From Bacillus sp. CECT 9360 (GTDB lineage: Bacteria > Bacillota > Bacilli > Bacillales > DSM-1321): a stretch of 64,000 nucleotides of DNA. How positions within the stretch are numbered: position 1 is the stretch's first letter; the number at the start of each line of letters is the position of its first letter. The DNA lies in NCBI RefSeq assembly GCF_918741275.1, contig NZ_CAKKNA010000014.1, forward strand, positions 42,455 through 106,454, read 5' to 3'. Under the pieces are notes generated by a model. The model saw only the letters and a list, made by a program, of their open reading frames with translations. It ran no database searches and was not told the origin of the DNA. This document shows positions 9,135-20,061 of the stretch, one piece after another. The position numbers and the translations under genes are program-made.

Positions 9135-10943
9135 CTATAATAATTTTCGTAACTGAATGAGCTCCATGGCAGCTTGTTTTAACTTCTCATGGTCGCTCCT
9201 GCGTTCTGCTTCCTTTATTTCCGCCTCTTTTTCCTTTATCTTTAACAATTTTTCATATTTCAACACTTGATTTATATAATCTGTCAGCTCTTTATCCGAA
9301 ACTTCGGCGTTCACTGACATCATTTCTATCTCAGATACGATTTTGCGTAAGTTCTGATCGGGCAGGTACGTCAGGAACAAGCTTGCATCCGGATCGTGGT
9401 CGTCCTCATAGAATGCATATAAATAAGTTATGATTGCCTGATGTTCATCAAGATTAAAAACTGTTCCTTTCATCATTTGGCTGATTTTAAAAGCCGTTTC
9501 TTTGCTTTTTAGCATATGGGCGATCAGCTTTATCTCAGCGTTATGATAGGCCGGCTTCAGTTTGTGTTCATATTGTAAAGTAAGGTTTCTATTCATGGTG
9601 GGCTGTGGAACATTGCCTTTTTTTCTTTCAGCAAAAAATACCTGTCTTTGCTGCTGTTCCAAAGCATCCAATGAAAGGGAAAACTCGGAAGATATTTGCC
9701 TGAGATAATGGTCTCTTTCAACCGCGTTTGGCAAACGTGAAATTTCCTTTAGTATTTCTTCAATATATTGAATGCGTTCTCCTTCATTATTCAGTTTTTT
9801 TCCTTTACGCAAATACTGCATTTTAAAAGCCATATACGTTAAACTTGACCCTATTACATCAGAAACGAAGCTCTTTTCACCGTATTTCTTAATGTAGTCA
9901 TCGGGATCAAGATTATCGGGCATAAGGGCGGCTTTCACTTGAAGGCCAGCTTCACTCAGCATATTGGATGCCCTGTTGGCGGCGGCGAGACCCGCTGAAT
10001 CGGAATCATAGCATATCAATACATTTTCTGTATTTCTTTTGATTAATTGAATGTGCTGTTCGGTCAATGATGTACCCATTGTCGCAACCGCGTTTTCAAC
10101 GCCGGCTCGCACAGCCGAAATGCAATCGGCAAACCCCTCAAAAAGAACGATCTGTTCTTTCTTTCGGACATGAGGCCTTGCCAGGTGGAAATTGTATAAA
10201 ATTTTGCTTTTATTAAAGATCGGCGTTTCGGGACTATTCAAATATTTGGGCTCATCAGTCCCCATCGCTCTTCCCGAAAACGCAATCGTGTTTCCTTGGG
10301 TGTCCATAATCGGGAACATGATTCTGTTCCTGAAACGGTCAAAATAAGTCTGATCCCGTTCCCTGAAAATAATCAGCCCCGCTTTTTCCATCGTATCCGC
10401 GGCGTATTCCCTTTTGGATAGGAATTTAGAAACAAAATCCCAGGAATCGAGAGAATAACCGATTTGGAATTTCTCGATCGTCTCTTCGGTAAATCCGCGA
10501 TTAAGCAAATACTCCAGTGCTTCCTGCCCCTCTTTTGTATTTACCAGTAAATGATGGTAAAATTTCTTCAGAAGATCATGAGCTTCGAGCATTTGCCTGG
10601 ATGATTCCGGTATGTTCGATTTTGCTGCTTCTTTCTGAAATTCGACATCAAGCGGAATATTTCCTTTTTCGGCTAACGCAACGGCCGCTTCAATAAAGCC
10701 ATAGCCCTCGATATCCATTAAAAAGGTGAAAATGTTTCCCCCGGCCCCACAGCCAAAACAATGAAAAATTTGCTTTTCCGGAGATACTGAGAAGGACGGG
10801 CTATTTTCACCATGAAAAGGACAAAGGCCGAAATAATTCCGCCCTTGTTTTTTCAGCTGAACATACTCACCAATCAAGTCGACGATATCTACAGCCTCTC
10901 GGATTTGATTAATTTTATCATCTTGAATTCGGGCATTTGTCAT
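9135..10943 (-). CDS. dnaG: DNA primase DnaG
   Basis: Primase of 602 residues that lays RNA primers at the replication fork. The N-terminal zinc ribbon has Cys41, His44, Cys62 and Cys65 (CPFH...HCFGCGAGG). The TOPRIM catalytic core includes IVLFEGFADCISAVRAG and the ENVLICYDSDSAGLAAANRA acidic motif. The C-terminal region (about 450-602) is the helicase-binding domain for DnaB. The start codon ATG 10943 is preceded by AAGGTG. The gene is expressed together with sigA, linking replication initiation capacity to the housekeeping sigma factor. Confidence 0.98.
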   Translation of the reverse strand: MTNARIQDDKINQIREAVDIVDLIGEYVQLKKQGRNYFGLCPFHGENSPSFSVSPEKQIFHCFGCGAGGNIFTFLMDIEGYGFIEAAVALAEKGNIPLDVEFQKEAAKSNIPESSRQMLEAHDLLKKFYHHLLVNTKEGQEALEYLLNRGFTEETIEKFQIGYSLDSWDFVSKFLSKREYAADTMEKAGLIIFRERDQTYFDRFRNRIMFPIMDTQGNTIAFSGRAMGTDEPKYLNSPETPIFNKSKILYNFHLARPHVRKKEQIVLFEGFADCISAVRAGVENAVATMGTSLTEQHIQLIKRNTENVLICYDSDSAGLAAANRASNMLSEAGLQVKAALMPDNLDPDDYIKKYGEKSFVSDVIGSSLTYMAFKMQYLRKGKKLNNEGERIQYIEEILKEISRLPNAVERDHYLRQISSEFSLSLDALEQQQRQVFFAERKKGNVPQPTMNRNLTLQYEHKLKPAYHNAEIKLIAHMLKSKETAFKISQMMKGTVFNLDEHQAIITYLYAFYEDDHDPDASLFLTYLPDQNLRKIVSEIEMMSVNAEVSDKELTDYINQVLKYEKLLKIKEKEAEIKEAERRSDHEKLKQAAMELIQLRKLL

Positions 10944-10988
10944 GGTTTCACCTTACATTTCCGGTGATGATTTTTTCGGATAATTGTT

Positions 10989-11489
10989 TTAATTCGATAT
11001 TGAATTAGATTCTCCTGCATGGTTCGACAAAATTTTTGTAAGATTGATGATGAAATTTACCCTGTCTTGTTTTGTAAAAGCTTTTGGGCCTTTTGTATGC
11101 TTGCCCTGTCTACGCAACCTTGCAGATTGGTATCTTATATCCAGAAGAGTGTTAATATTGTCTTCTGTGTATTCCTTTCCCCTCGGTGAAAGTACATAAA
11201 CGCTCTTACCAATCAGGGTTCCTGCCAATCCAATATCCGCAGTTATAACAACATCACCTTGACTTACAGCATTTGCGATATAGAGGTCTGCCGCTTCTTT
11301 ATCCGCATCCACATAGACCCAGTATCCTTCATGTTCGTTCATCATGTTTTTATACGACGCAACAAAACAAACCGATACTTCGTGCACTTTTGCACATTGA
11401 AGGGTTTCGTCTTTCACTGGACAGGCATCCGCATCCACATAAATCCTCGGCCTATTACTACTCTGTTTAAATTCTACATCTTTCTGCAT
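10989..11489 (-). CDS. yqxD: YaiI/YqxD family protein (DUF188)
   Basis: A 166-residue UPF0178/DUF188 protein. The diagnostic motif RIYVDADACPVK lies at residues 15-26. VITADIGLAG, LSPRGKEYTEDNI and KAFTKQDRVNFIINL follow. The fold resembles PIN-like nuclease domains with conserved aspartates, but no activity is proven for the family. It lies 45 bp upstream of dnaG, the same order as yqxD-dnaG-sigA in B. subtilis. The ATG follows AGAAGGAGA at an 11-nt distance, which is slightly long. Confidence 0.88.
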   Translation of the reverse strand: MQKDVEFKQSSNRPRIYVDADACPVKDETLQCAKVHEVSVCFVASYKNMMNEHEGYWVYVDADKEAADLYIANAVSQGDVVITADIGLAGTLIGKSVYVLSPRGKEYTEDNINTLLDIRYQSARLRRQGKHTKGPKAFTKQDRVNFIINLTKILSNHAGESNSISN

Positions 11490-11747
11490 TATCCTTTTTT
11501 TCTCCTTCTAAAGTTTATGGAGATAAAGCGGATTTGTCGAATTATATTTTTGACCTAACCCTTGACTTCTCATCCTTTATAGTTTATTCCTCATTGCTGA
11601 AGTCTAAACCTTAAGATTCATTTTTCTCACAATTTTTTATTATAGAATACTTTAATCGATTATGCCATTAAAAAGCTCAGGCCAGAATGTTTTTTTACAT
11701 ATAGGTACAGCGCAATGCTCCTGTAAAAAAGAACTTCAACTAAAATC

Positions 11748-11860
11748 GGCTACGTCCTGTGGAAAACGTAGTTCTGGTGTTTGGATAATAAATCCTGAGT
11801 TTGGATAATAAATCCTGAGTTCGGATGATAAATCAAAGTTTTGATTATAAATCCCGCGTA
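11748..11860 (+). repeat. Array B: short ~20-bp tandem array
   Basis: Two perfect 20-bp copies of TTGGATAATAAATCCTGAGT (11781-11800, 11801-11820) are followed by two degenerate 20-bp copies (11821-11860, containing GGATGATAAATCA and TGATTATAAATCC). About 30 bp upstream, AAAATCGGCTACGTCC (from 11742) carries the GGCTAC word of array A. The array lies in the interval between yqxD and ppsR, in the orientation opposite to their transcription. Confidence 0.85.
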
Positions 11861-12091
11861 GTTGGACATTTTTTATTATTTAAAAGAATCAATTTCATAA
11901 ATTTCACTTTAGCGCCCCAATGGTTCTGAGACGCAAAAAAAGAAGTACTCCCCAAAATGTCGAAATGAGCAAGTTACCACCAAGGTCCATTTTGACATCG
12001 TTACGCTAGCTTATAATGCTTCAAAATTAGCTGGTAATCGTATCTATGCTCAGTTAATCTATGTTAGTACTCACTCTTGATTTCCAAACCG

Positions 12092-12277
12092 GTTGATTTT
12101 CGCTGCAGGCGGCGACTCCTCGAAAATGCTACGCATTTTCTCGTGCGGTGTCTATTCGAGGATGATCACTCAACGTCCTGCGGGAAAAGCGTGACCAGGT
12201 GAGACCCCGCAGGAGCGAAGCGACGAGGAGGCTCACGGACCGCCCGCGGAAAGCGTCCGCCTGTAGCGGAAATCAAC
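12092..12277. repeat. 186-bp inverted-repeat element (dispersed Bacillaceae-type repeat)
   Basis: The ends are imperfect inverted repeats: GTTGATTTTCGCTGCAGGCGG at the left pairs with CCGCCTGTAGCGGAAATCAAC at the right. The interior is GC-rich, unlike its AT-rich flanks, and contains nested complementary segments (CGAAAATGCTACGCATTTTCTCG, CCTGCGGG...CCCGCAGG). There is no open reading frame. From memory, similar GC-rich palindromic elements are scattered through Bacillaceae genomes. Its origin and function are not known to me. Confidence 0.75.
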
Positions 12278-12394
12278 AGCCCCATTCAACACGTACAAAC
12301 TAAGAAAATTTTTGAGTAACTAATATTCAGTTGGTCTGTGTTTCTTTATAAAAAGGAATTATGAAATTGATTCAAAAAGCTATACTTTCTTTAG

Positions 12395-12423
12395 TTAATA
12401 AAGAAAACTCGCCGATTGGCGAG
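12395..12423 (-). terminator. Rho-independent terminator of the ccpN-ppsR unit
   Basis: On the minus strand a 6-bp perfect stem CTCGCC / GGCGAG (12423-12408) is followed by TTTTCTTTATT, about 90 bp after the ppsR stop codon. Confidence 0.7.
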
Positions 12424-12510
12424 CCTCATAAAGTGACAATTAAGGAGTTTCATCTATGCAAATAGGAAACATGGTTTATACTTTCCTGTCCGTTAAAAGA
12501 GACGGTTCCC

Positions 12511-13320
12511 TCACATATTGCGGTTTTGAATGATATGAACGATAGTATTGGCTGTCTCTTCTACAGCTTTATTGGTCACATCAATAATTGGACAATCTAA
12601 TCTTGAAACAATCGATTCGAAATAGGTTAATTCTTCTTTGATCCGCTCCATATTCGCGTATATGGCGTGATCATTCAGCCCAAGCGATTTTAACCGTTCT
12701 TTGCGGATATGGTTCAATTTTTCCGGACTGATCTTCAAACCGAAGCACTTTTCAGGCGGAACCAAAAATAATTCTTCAGGCGGCTCAACTTCCGGTACAA
12801 GCGGCACATTGGCAACTTTAAAACGCTTATGCGCCAAGTATTGCGAAAGCGGCGTCTTCGAAGTCCGCGAAACTCCTACCAGTACGATATCGGCACGCAG
12901 GATGCCCCGCGGATCCCTTCCGTCATCATACTTTACAGCAAACTCAATAGCTTCCACCCGTTTGAAGTAATCATCATCCAGCTGCCTGACCAACCCCGGT
13001 TCATTCATTGGAGAGGTCCCAGCCTTTTGCTGAAAGATGTCCACTAAAGGACCAATAATGTCATAGGACAAAATATTTTCTTTCTGGGCCTGTTCCTTCA
13101 TATACGTCCGGATATTCGGCTTTACAAGCGTATAGGCAATAATTGCATTGTTGAGTTTTGCAAGAGAGATCACTTCATCAACATTTTGCTCATCTTCCAC
13201 ATACGGAATGCGCTTAGTTGAGAAAAGTGAGCCAGCAAACTGGCTTGCCGCAGCTTTTGTAACTAACTCTGCCGTTTCCCCAACCGAATCGGAAACAACA
13301 TAAATAATTGTACTGTTCAT
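12511..13320 (-). CDS. yqfL: Pyruvate, phosphate dikinase regulatory protein-like kinase/phosphorylase (PpsR/YqfL)
   Basis: A 269-residue DUF299 protein. Family members phosphorylate and dephosphorylate a catalytic-site threonine of PEP synthase or pyruvate phosphate dikinase. The N-terminus [20 protein letters not shown] is diagnostic, and the P-loop-like [15 protein letters not shown] near residue 150 binds nucleotide. [14 protein letters not shown] closes the protein. The start is ATG 13320 (MNSTIIYV); an upstream in-frame ATG would add seven atypical residues. It follows ccpN by 24 bp. CcpN-YqfL pairing is established in B. subtilis, where YqfL modulates CcpN control of gluconeogenic genes. 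Confidence 0.92.
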   Translation of the reverse strand: MNSTIIYVVSDSVGETAELVTKAAASQFAGSLFSTKRIPYVEDEQNVDEVISLAKLNNAIIAYTLVKPNIRTYMKEQAQKENILSYDIIGPLVDIFQQKAGTSPMNEPGLVRQLDDDYFKRVEAIEFAVKYDDGRDPRGILRADIVLVGVSRTSKTPLSQYLAHKRFKVANVPLVPEVEPPEELFLVPPEKCFGLKISPEKLNHIRKERLKSLGLNDHAIYANMERIKEELTYFESIVSRLDCPIIDVTNKAVEETANTIVHIIQNRNM

Positions 13321-13344
13321 AATTCCCCATCTCCCATGCACGTT

Positions 13345-13971
13345 CTAAATGCTTTCATCTGCCAGAGCCAAAAATGCTTTCGTAATATTGCTTTTTGTAA
13401 TTCTTCCGATCACTTCAAATCCTTTATCCGTTTCCTTTACGACGGGCAATGCATCGATTTGCTTTTCAATCAGCTTTTTCGCTACATCAATCACCAAATC
13501 TTCCTTCATACACATTGTAATATTGGGCATTCTTGTCATGATAATATTGACTGGGATTGATGACAGTTCCTGCTTTCCAATACTTGCACGAAGCAAATCC
13601 TTGCGCGACAAAACACCGACTAGCAACGAATTTTTATCGACAACAAACAGCGTTCCCACGTCCTCAAGAAACATCGCGACAATGGCGTCATATACGGATA
13701 TCCCTTCGCCTACAACGACGGGAATCGATTGATAGTCTTTCACGAATATTTTCTTCAGGCTGTCTGTAAGAAGCTGCATCCCTGATTTTCCCGTGTAAAA
13801 ATAACCGACACGGGGTCTCGCATCCAGAAAACCGGACATCGTCAAGATCGCTAAATCCGGCCTTAATGTCGCTCTGGTCAAATTTAACTGGTCGGCGATA
13901 TGTTCTCCGGTTATTGGTCCGTTGTCCTTAACGATTTGTAAAATATGTTCCTGACGTTTATTTAGTTCCAT
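13345..13971 (-). CDS. ccpN: Transcriptional repressor CcpN (helix-turn-helix plus CBS pair)
   Basis: A 208-residue repressor of gluconeogenic genes (gapB, pckA in B. subtilis). The N-terminal winged helix-turn-helix reads RQEHILQIVKDNGPITGEHIADQLNLTRATLRPDLAIL. Two CBS domains follow (about 80-140 and 145-205) that sense adenine nucleotides in this family. The chosen start is ATG 13971. A GTG 12 nt upstream is also in frame, and AGGGTGGTG could serve either. It is the first gene of the ccpN-ppsR pair, 90 bp downstream of glyS on the same strand. Confidence 0.93.
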   Translation of the reverse strand: MELNKRQEHILQIVKDNGPITGEHIADQLNLTRATLRPDLAILTMSGFLDARPRVGYFYTGKSGMQLLTDSLKKIFVKDYQSIPVVVGEGISVYDAIVAMFLEDVGTLFVVDKNSLLVGVLSRKDLLRASIGKQELSSIPVNIIMTRMPNITMCMKEDLVIDVAKKLIEKQIDALPVVKETDKGFEVIGRITKSNITKAFLALADESI

Positions 13972-14061
13972 TTTAAACACCACCCTATTGCTCTAACAGT
14001 GAAAAAGTAATATGTCATACTATTTATCATAATTATATACTATTTCCACTGAAAGTGGCGA

Positions 14062-16134
14062 TTATGATACAATAATTTTATTCATCGCCGCAAAGCTGGA
14101 GATTAAATCACTAATATCTTTCATTAAAGACAGCCGGTTTCTTCTTAGTTTCTCGTCTTCTGCCATTACCATCGTATGTTCGAAATAGTTTTCAATTTCC
14201 GGTTTCATGGTCAGGAGCAGTTCAAAACGGTTTGATTCACTGGAAGCTGATTGATACTTATTAAAAACAGACTGATATTTTTCAAAGAGCTTTGTTTCAA
14301 ATTCATTTTCAAATAAAGACTCGGAAACCTCAGACTTGTGCTTCGCTTTAACCGCAATATTCATCACCCTGCTTAACGCCTCTATCCCGGCCTTAAAGCC
14401 ATCTTCCGCTCTTTTCGCCTCTAAGACGGATGCTCTTTCCACAAGGATAGCCACATTGCCCAGCTTATCCTCAAGCAACGCGTCGATCAGATCATAACGG
14501 ATGCCTTTTTCATTCAGCAAATGCTTAACACGTGCTTTAAAAAATTGTTCAAGGTCAGCGAACGCATCTCTGCGGTCTCTTTTCAAAATGCCTTTCGTTT
14601 CCATCTCTGCAAGGGAAGCTTCGATGATCTCCTCTAATGTGATGTCCCATTTCTTCTCGGATAAAATCTGGACAATCCCGCTTGCCTGCCTTCTTAAAGC
14701 GTATGGATCCTGTGAGCCTGTCGGGATGATCCCGATGGAAAAGAACGACACAATTGTGTCCGTTTTTTCAGCCAAGCTAAGGATGGCACCCGTTAAGGAA
14801 GGAGGAATGCTGTCATCGGCATGTCTTGGCATATAGTGTTCATTAATGGCGACGGCCACTTCTTCTGCTTCACCTTTAAGGAGTGCGTATTTTTCTCCCA
14901 TATAACCTTGAAGCTCAGGAAACTCATAAACCATCTGGCTGACTAAATCAAACTTCGCAATCTCTGCTGCACGGCGAGTATTTTGTTTTTCCGTGTCATT
15001 CAGTGACAAGGCCGTTGCTAGCTCGGCTGTCAATTTTTGTACCCTGGCTACTTTTTCGGAAAGTGTTCCGATTTCTTCATGGTAAACGATGGTCTCTAGT
15101 TTCTTCAGAGCACTGTCTATATCCCGTTTTTGGTCTTCTTTGTAGAAGAAAGAAGCATCCGAAAGTCTTGCTCTTAAAACCTTTTCATTTCCTTTAGAAA
15201 CCACATCAAGATGACGGTCGTCACCGTTTCTTACGGTCACGAAGAAAGGGAGCAAATCTCCCTTGTTATTTTTAACAGGGAAATAGCGCTGATGTTCCTT
15301 CATGGAGGTGATCAAAACCTCCTGAGGCAAATCGAGAAACTCTTCCTGGAACCCGCCGGACAGAACAGTCGGATACTCAACGAGATTATTGACTTCTTCC
15401 AGGAGGTCTTCATCAATAGGAATGACCCAATTCTGTTCTTTTTCAAGCGCCTTGATTCCATCCAGGATCATATTCCTTCTTTTTATCGGATCGGCGACAA
15501 CAAACTGCTTGGATAGCGCCGTCTCATATTGGTTTGGGGACTCAATGACAGCACTGCTGCCAAGAAAACGGTGCCCTCTTGTTTCGTTGCCTGTGGTTAC
15601 GTGCGTGATCCCAAAAGGAATGACTTCATTGCCCAAAAGTGCGATCATCCATTTAATCGGGCGGATGTAACGCAGCTCCTGATCTCCCCACCGCATATTC
15701 TTAGGGAACGACATGCCCGTAATGATATCTTTTAATTCTGGCAGCAGGCTTATCGTTGGCCGACCTTCAATGAATTTGTTCACATGGACATATTCAACGC
15801 CGCCCACTTCTTTAAAATAAATATCCTCAAGGGTTGCGCCCTGCCCTTTTGCAAACCCGATGGCTGCTTTTGTCCAATCGCCGCTTTCATCTCGGGCAAT
15901 TTTCTTAGCCGGTCCTTTAGCTTCCTCGTGGATATCCTTTTGTGACTCTGAGACATCAGCAATGAGCACGGCAAGCCTTCGGGGAGTCGAAAACATTTTA
16001 ATATTCCCGTACTCTATGGACTTTTGATTCAGCCATTTCTCCATTTTTTCTGCCAACTGATTCATCGAAGCAGTAACATAACGGGCCGGCAATTCCTCAA
16101 GTCCAATTTCAAGTAACAAATCATGCTTGACCAT
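14062..16134 (-). CDS. glyS: Glycyl-tRNA synthetase beta subunit
   Basis: The 690-residue beta chain of the alpha2-beta2 bacterial glycyl-tRNA synthetase, responsible mainly for tRNA recognition. It opens with [17 protein letters not shown], the family hallmark. [35 protein letters not shown], and the HD-like stretch ending [17 protein letters not shown] follow. The C-terminal third is the anticodon-binding region. The start is ATG 16134, preceded by AAGGGGAGG. It overlaps the glyQ end by 14 bp, consistent with coupled, stoichiometric synthesis. Confidence 0.97.
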   Translation of the reverse strand: MVKHDLLLEIGLEELPARYVTASMNQLAEKMEKWLNQKSIEYGNIKMFSTPRRLAVLIADVSESQKDIHEEAKGPAKKIARDESGDWTKAAIGFAKGQGATLEDIYFKEVGGVEYVHVNKFIEGRPTISLLPELKDIITGMSFPKNMRWGDQELRYIRPIKWMIALLGNEVIPFGITHVTTGNETRGHRFLGSSAVIESPNQYETALSKQFVVADPIKRRNMILDGIKALEKEQNWVIPIDEDLLEEVNNLVEYPTVLSGGFQEEFLDLPQEVLITSMKEHQRYFPVKNNKGDLLPFFVTVRNGDDRHLDVVSKGNEKVLRARLSDASFFYKEDQKRDIDSALKKLETIVYHEEIGTLSEKVARVQKLTAELATALSLNDTEKQNTRRAAEIAKFDLVSQMVYEFPELQGYMGEKYALLKGEAEEVAVAINEHYMPRHADDSIPPSLTGAILSLAEKTDTIVSFFSIGIIPTGSQDPYALRRQASGIVQILSEKKWDITLEEIIEASLAEMETKGILKRDRRDAFADLEQFFKARVKHLLNEKGIRYDLIDALLEDKLGNVAILVERASVLEAKRAEDGFKAGIEALSRVMNIAVKAKHKSEVSESLFENEFETKLFEKYQSVFNKYQSASSESNRFELLLTMKPEIENYFEHTMVMAEDEKLRRNRLSLMKDISDLISSFAAMNKIIVS

Positions 16135-17017
16135 TGACTTCCTCCCCTTTCTGCTTAAGCATTGGGAATCCGAGCTTTTCTCTTTCTTCATAGAAAGTCT
16201 TCGCAACTTTTCGCGCTAGATTACGGCAGCGGGCAATATATCCTGTGCGTTCGGTAACCGATATCGCTCCTTTTGCGTCAAGCAAATTGAACGTATGGGA
16301 ACATTTCAAAACATAGTCATACGCCGGGTGAACAAGCCCTTCATCCATTTGGCGGTGAGCTTCTTTTTCATACATCGTGAAAAGCTGGAACAGCATATCT
16401 AAATCCGAAGTTTCAAACGTATATTTGGAATGTTCATATTCCGGCTGTCCAAAAATATCCCGTACTGTGAAGCCATTCGTCCATTCCAGGTCAAAGACAT
16501 TTTCTTTTTCCTGAATGTAGGAAGCGAGTCGCTCAATACCGTACGTAATTTCCGCGGAAACCGGCTTGCACTCGAGTCCGCCAACCTGTTGGAAGTAGGT
16601 GAATTGCGTAATCTCCATGCCATCAAGCCAAACCTCCCAGCCAAGTCCTGCACAGCCTAGCGAAGGGTTTTCCCAGTTATCCTCAACAAAACGGATATCA
16701 TGTTCAAGCGGATTGATTCCCAGCGCCCGCAAGGAATCCAAATAGATTTCCTGAATGTTATCAGGTGACGGCTTCATGATCACCTGAAACTGATGATGCT
16801 GATAAAGCCGGTTTGGATTTTCCCCATAACGGCCGTCTGCCGGACGCCTTGACGGTTCCACATACGCGACATTCCAGGGTTCAGGCCCAATAGCGCGCAG
16901 GAATGTGTACGGGCTCATCGTCCCAGCTCCTTTTTCCGTATCATACGCATTCATAAGAATACAACCATGATCGGCCCAATGCTTTTGCAAAGTTAAAATC
17001 ATATCTTGAATGTTCAT
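16121..17017 (-). CDS. glyQ: Glycyl-tRNA synthetase alpha subunit
   Basis: The 298-residue catalytic alpha chain of glycyl-tRNA synthetase. [53 protein letters not shown] and [25 protein letters not shown] are the class II synthetase core segments. The start is ATG 17017, with GGAGGT five bases upstream. A TTG directly before it is disregarded. Expression is governed by the glycine T-box in its leader. Confidence 0.97.
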   Translation of the reverse strand: MNIQDMILTLQKHWADHGCILMNAYDTEKGAGTMSPYTFLRAIGPEPWNVAYVEPSRRPADGRYGENPNRLYQHHQFQVIMKPSPDNIQEIYLDSLRALGINPLEHDIRFVEDNWENPSLGCAGLGWEVWLDGMEITQFTYFQQVGGLECKPVSAEITYGIERLASYIQEKENVFDLEWTNGFTVRDIFGQPEYEHSKYTFETSDLDMLFQLFTMYEKEAHRQMDEGLVHPAYDYVLKCSHTFNLLDAKGAISVTERTGYIARCRNLARKVAKTFYEEREKLGFPMLKQKGEEVNGQA

Positions 17018-17074
17018 CAAGCACCTCCAAAATTATTTGGCTTAGAGCGAAGAAGTGAAAAACGTTTGAAAACG

Positions 17075-17265
17075 CCAAAAAACTCCCGCCACTATGCCTA
17101 ACGCATAGGGACGAGAGTTTACCCGCGGTTCCACCCTATTTGCCGAAAAATCGGCCTCTTTAGCTGTCCGATTGCTCAGGAACGCCTTCCCTGCCAGTCC
17201 ATATCCCGGCTCGCACTATCCCAGGTTCGCTTGTATGGAGAATTGCAGGTACTACTTTCCGTCAG
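17075..17265 (-). promoter_or_regulatory. Glycine T-box riboswitch in the glyQS leader
   Basis: Read on the minus strand, the canonical T-box AGGGTGGAACCGCGGG lies at 17137-17122 and pairs with uncharged tRNA acceptor ends. Downstream is a terminator with stem AACTCTCGTCCCTATGC / GCATAGTGGCGGGAGTT and a T-run (about 17119-17075). Upstream, stem I contains the AGCGA and GATAGTGCGAGCC distal-loop segments. A GGC triplet in GAAGGCGTTCC (17186-17184) is the likely glycine specifier. When tRNA-Gly is uncharged, the T-box bulge pairs with it and read-through into glyQS follows. The leader arrangement is standard for Bacillus glyQS. Confidence 0.93.
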
Positions 17266-17273
17266 TGCAACTT

Positions 17274-17450
17274 AGAAAAGCGCAAGCGCCTTGCTCAGCC
17301 CCGACAAGCATAAGGCGAGCACAGAAAGAAGACGTTCTTTTCTTCTTGCTGTGATTGACTTATGACCTCGAGGACGACTAACAACGCCACGTCTGTATGT
17401 CGTCGTCATAACACGTCCTGCGCGTCGGGGCTAGGCGTTGGAGCTAGACA
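17274..17450. repeat. Dispersed ~180-bp repeat element, copy 1 (inside the glyQS leader)
   Basis: The plus strand reads GAAAAGCGCAAGCGCC at the left and GGCGTTGGAGCTAGACA at the right. An inner pair of inverted repeats, CAGCCCCGAC / GTCGGGGCT, lies just inside these ends. The element has the same end sequences and layout as copy 2 at 23055-23243. It lies between the glyQS promoter (17510-17482) and the T-box. It should therefore be transcribed as part of the leader. No coding potential is seen. Confidence 0.8.
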
Positions 17451-17481
17451 CCTTTCCACATTCTTTTTTCATTTGAGATAG

Positions 17482-17510
17482 ATTTTAGCGAAGACACATA
17501 CAAATGTCAA
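17482..17510 (-). promoter_or_regulatory. Sigma-A promoter of glyQS
   Basis: Minus strand TTGACA (17510-17505, consensus) and TAAAAT (17487-17482) are separated by exactly 17 bp. It lies downstream of the recO stop codon and upstream of the repeat element and T-box. Confidence 0.8.
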
Positions 17511-17553
17511 GAATAATACCAATCCGGAAACTTGATTATAAAAGGACAGCATG

Positions 17554-18306
17554 CTAAAACTTGTCCTTCATCTGATCCATCTGGTTAAGGAATTTTTTTG
17601 ATTTCAATTGCAGGCCGGAATATTCCTCATAATAAGCATCGATTACGCGCTGTAGCTCTTTTTTTGTTTCGGGCTTGATCGATATATTACCGAGCCGCGA
17701 TAAATCAAAATAATAAAAGAGCCGTAGCAACTTGACTGCACCAGGGGACATTTTAATATGATATGGGTCTTTCCCGTAACACCTGTGGCAAATGAAGCCT
17801 CCTTCACTTAAAGAAAAGGCAAACTCACCTTCCGTATGGCCGGAAATCGAGCACTGGTCAAGTGTTGGGCTTAAGCCGTTGACCTGAAGCATCTTCATCT
17901 CAAAAATAAATTTGAGGATCTCTGCATCGTATCCTTCGTTTATGTAATTCAATGTTTGATAAAGCAGCTCGAAAAGATAAGGATTCGACTTTTTATCTTC
18001 TACGCTTTTATCAAGGAGCTCAACGATATAAGATGCATAGGCGGTAGAAAAAATATCCTCCCGGATGAATCGCATTGAGTTCACTGTATCTCCCTGCTGC
18101 AGGGTGCCTAATCCGCTTGAGGTTTGAACAAGAAAATATCCGTAATAAAAAAGCTGGGTGACGGCAGAGAGGCGGCTTTTTGGTTTACTGGCGCCTCTCG
18201 CCATCGCACCGATTTTCCCCCACTCACGGGTATATATCGTGATAATTTTATTGCTTTCTCCATAATCTGTCCGCCGTATGACGATGCCCTCACACTTTTG
18301 CAGCAA
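17554..18306 (-). CDS. recO: DNA repair protein RecO
   Basis: A 250-residue RecO, a mediator that loads RecA onto SSB-coated DNA and anneals strands. The N-terminal OB fold starts [38 protein letters not shown], closely matching the family. Zinc-ligand cysteines follow around 150-180 (LDQCSISGH...[10 protein letters not shown]). The start is a TTG at 18306, chosen by family alignment and a GGTGG upstream; no ATG fits. It lies 37 bp downstream of yqzL in the conserved era-yqzL-recO order. Confidence 0.93.
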   Translation of the reverse strand: MLQKCEGIVIRRTDYGESNKIITIYTREWGKIGAMARGASKPKSRLSAVTQLFYYGYFLVQTSSGLGTLQQGDTVNSMRFIREDIFSTAYASYIVELLDKSVEDKKSNPYLFELLYQTLNYINEGYDAEILKFIFEMKMLQVNGLSPTLDQCSISGHTEGEFAFSLSEGGFICHRCYGKDPYHIKMSPGAVKLLRLFYYFDLSRLGNISIKPETKKELQRVIDAYYEEYSGLQLKSKKFLNQMDQMKDKF

Positions 18307-18343
18307 GACCAGCCACCATCCAATCTAGAGGGACAAGAGCAAT

Positions 18344-18487
18344 CTAGGAGATGGGAAAATCAATATCTGCTAGTACTTCTTTCTGACTTTCTGGTCTTTC
18401 CTGTCTTTCCACCTCTAACTCTTTAAAAAGAAGATAGGTGTCAACATTACCTGTCTGACTGAACACTTTCCATGTAAAATCCAACAT
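18344..18487 (-). CDS. yqzL: YqzL family small protein
   Basis: A 47-residue protein starting at ATG 18487, with AAAGGTGG upstream. It reads MLDFTWKVFSQTGNVDTY, then LLFKELEVERQERPESQ, then an Asp/Phe/Pro ending. This is very close to B. subtilis YqzL as I remember it. Its function is unknown. It always sits between era and recO in Bacillus, as here. Confidence 0.9.
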   Translation of the reverse strand: MLDFTWKVFSQTGNVDTYLLFKELEVERQERPESQKEVLADIDFPIS

Positions 18488-18627
18488 AATAAAGCCCACC
18501 TTTCATTTAACTAGCATATTAAATTTCCGACCTAAGATTATCTTGACCCATCTCAACTCAAATCATAAGAAACAAAAAATGTTAGGAATATTTTTTATAA
18601 CTTTTAGACTGGTTGTGATTCACTGTT

Positions 18628-19963
<1,336 letters not shown>

Positions 19964-20061
19964 TCAGAAAAGGGGATGCACTTATATTGTAACGCATCTC
20001 CACTTGTCTTGAATAGCTGATATTCCGTTAGTCTTACTGTAGAGAATGAAATATCAGCTGT

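Larger units (their letters stand above)
11490..12394. other. Gene-free interval downstream of ppsR and upstream of yqxD
   Basis: No credible gene is seen in this 0.9-kb stretch. It holds short repeat array B and the 186-bp inverted-repeat element, listed separately. It also holds AT-rich unique sequence. Around 12377-12400 the sequence TATACTTTCTTTAGTTA resembles TATACTTTCTTTAATTA near 23262, next to another repeat element. This suggests that shared repeat debris is present here too. Confidence 0.6.

Noticed and set aside
12456..12533. A 25-codon open frame (MQIGNMVYTFLSVK...) on the plus strand with AAGGAG upstream
   Set aside because: It overlaps the 3' end of ppsR on the other strand, has no recognised homologue, and could arise by chance. 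It is not supported enough to list as a gene.
17172..17354. A 60-codon plus-strand frame over the T-box and repeat
   Set aside because: It lies antisense to the riboswitch and runs into the repeat; RNA structure explains the sequence.
19999..20061. Inverted repeat AGCTGATATT / AATATCAGCT between dgkA and cdd as a terminator
   Set aside because: The stem is good but no T-run follows on the minus strand. It is mentioned in the cdd entry rather than listed as a terminator.
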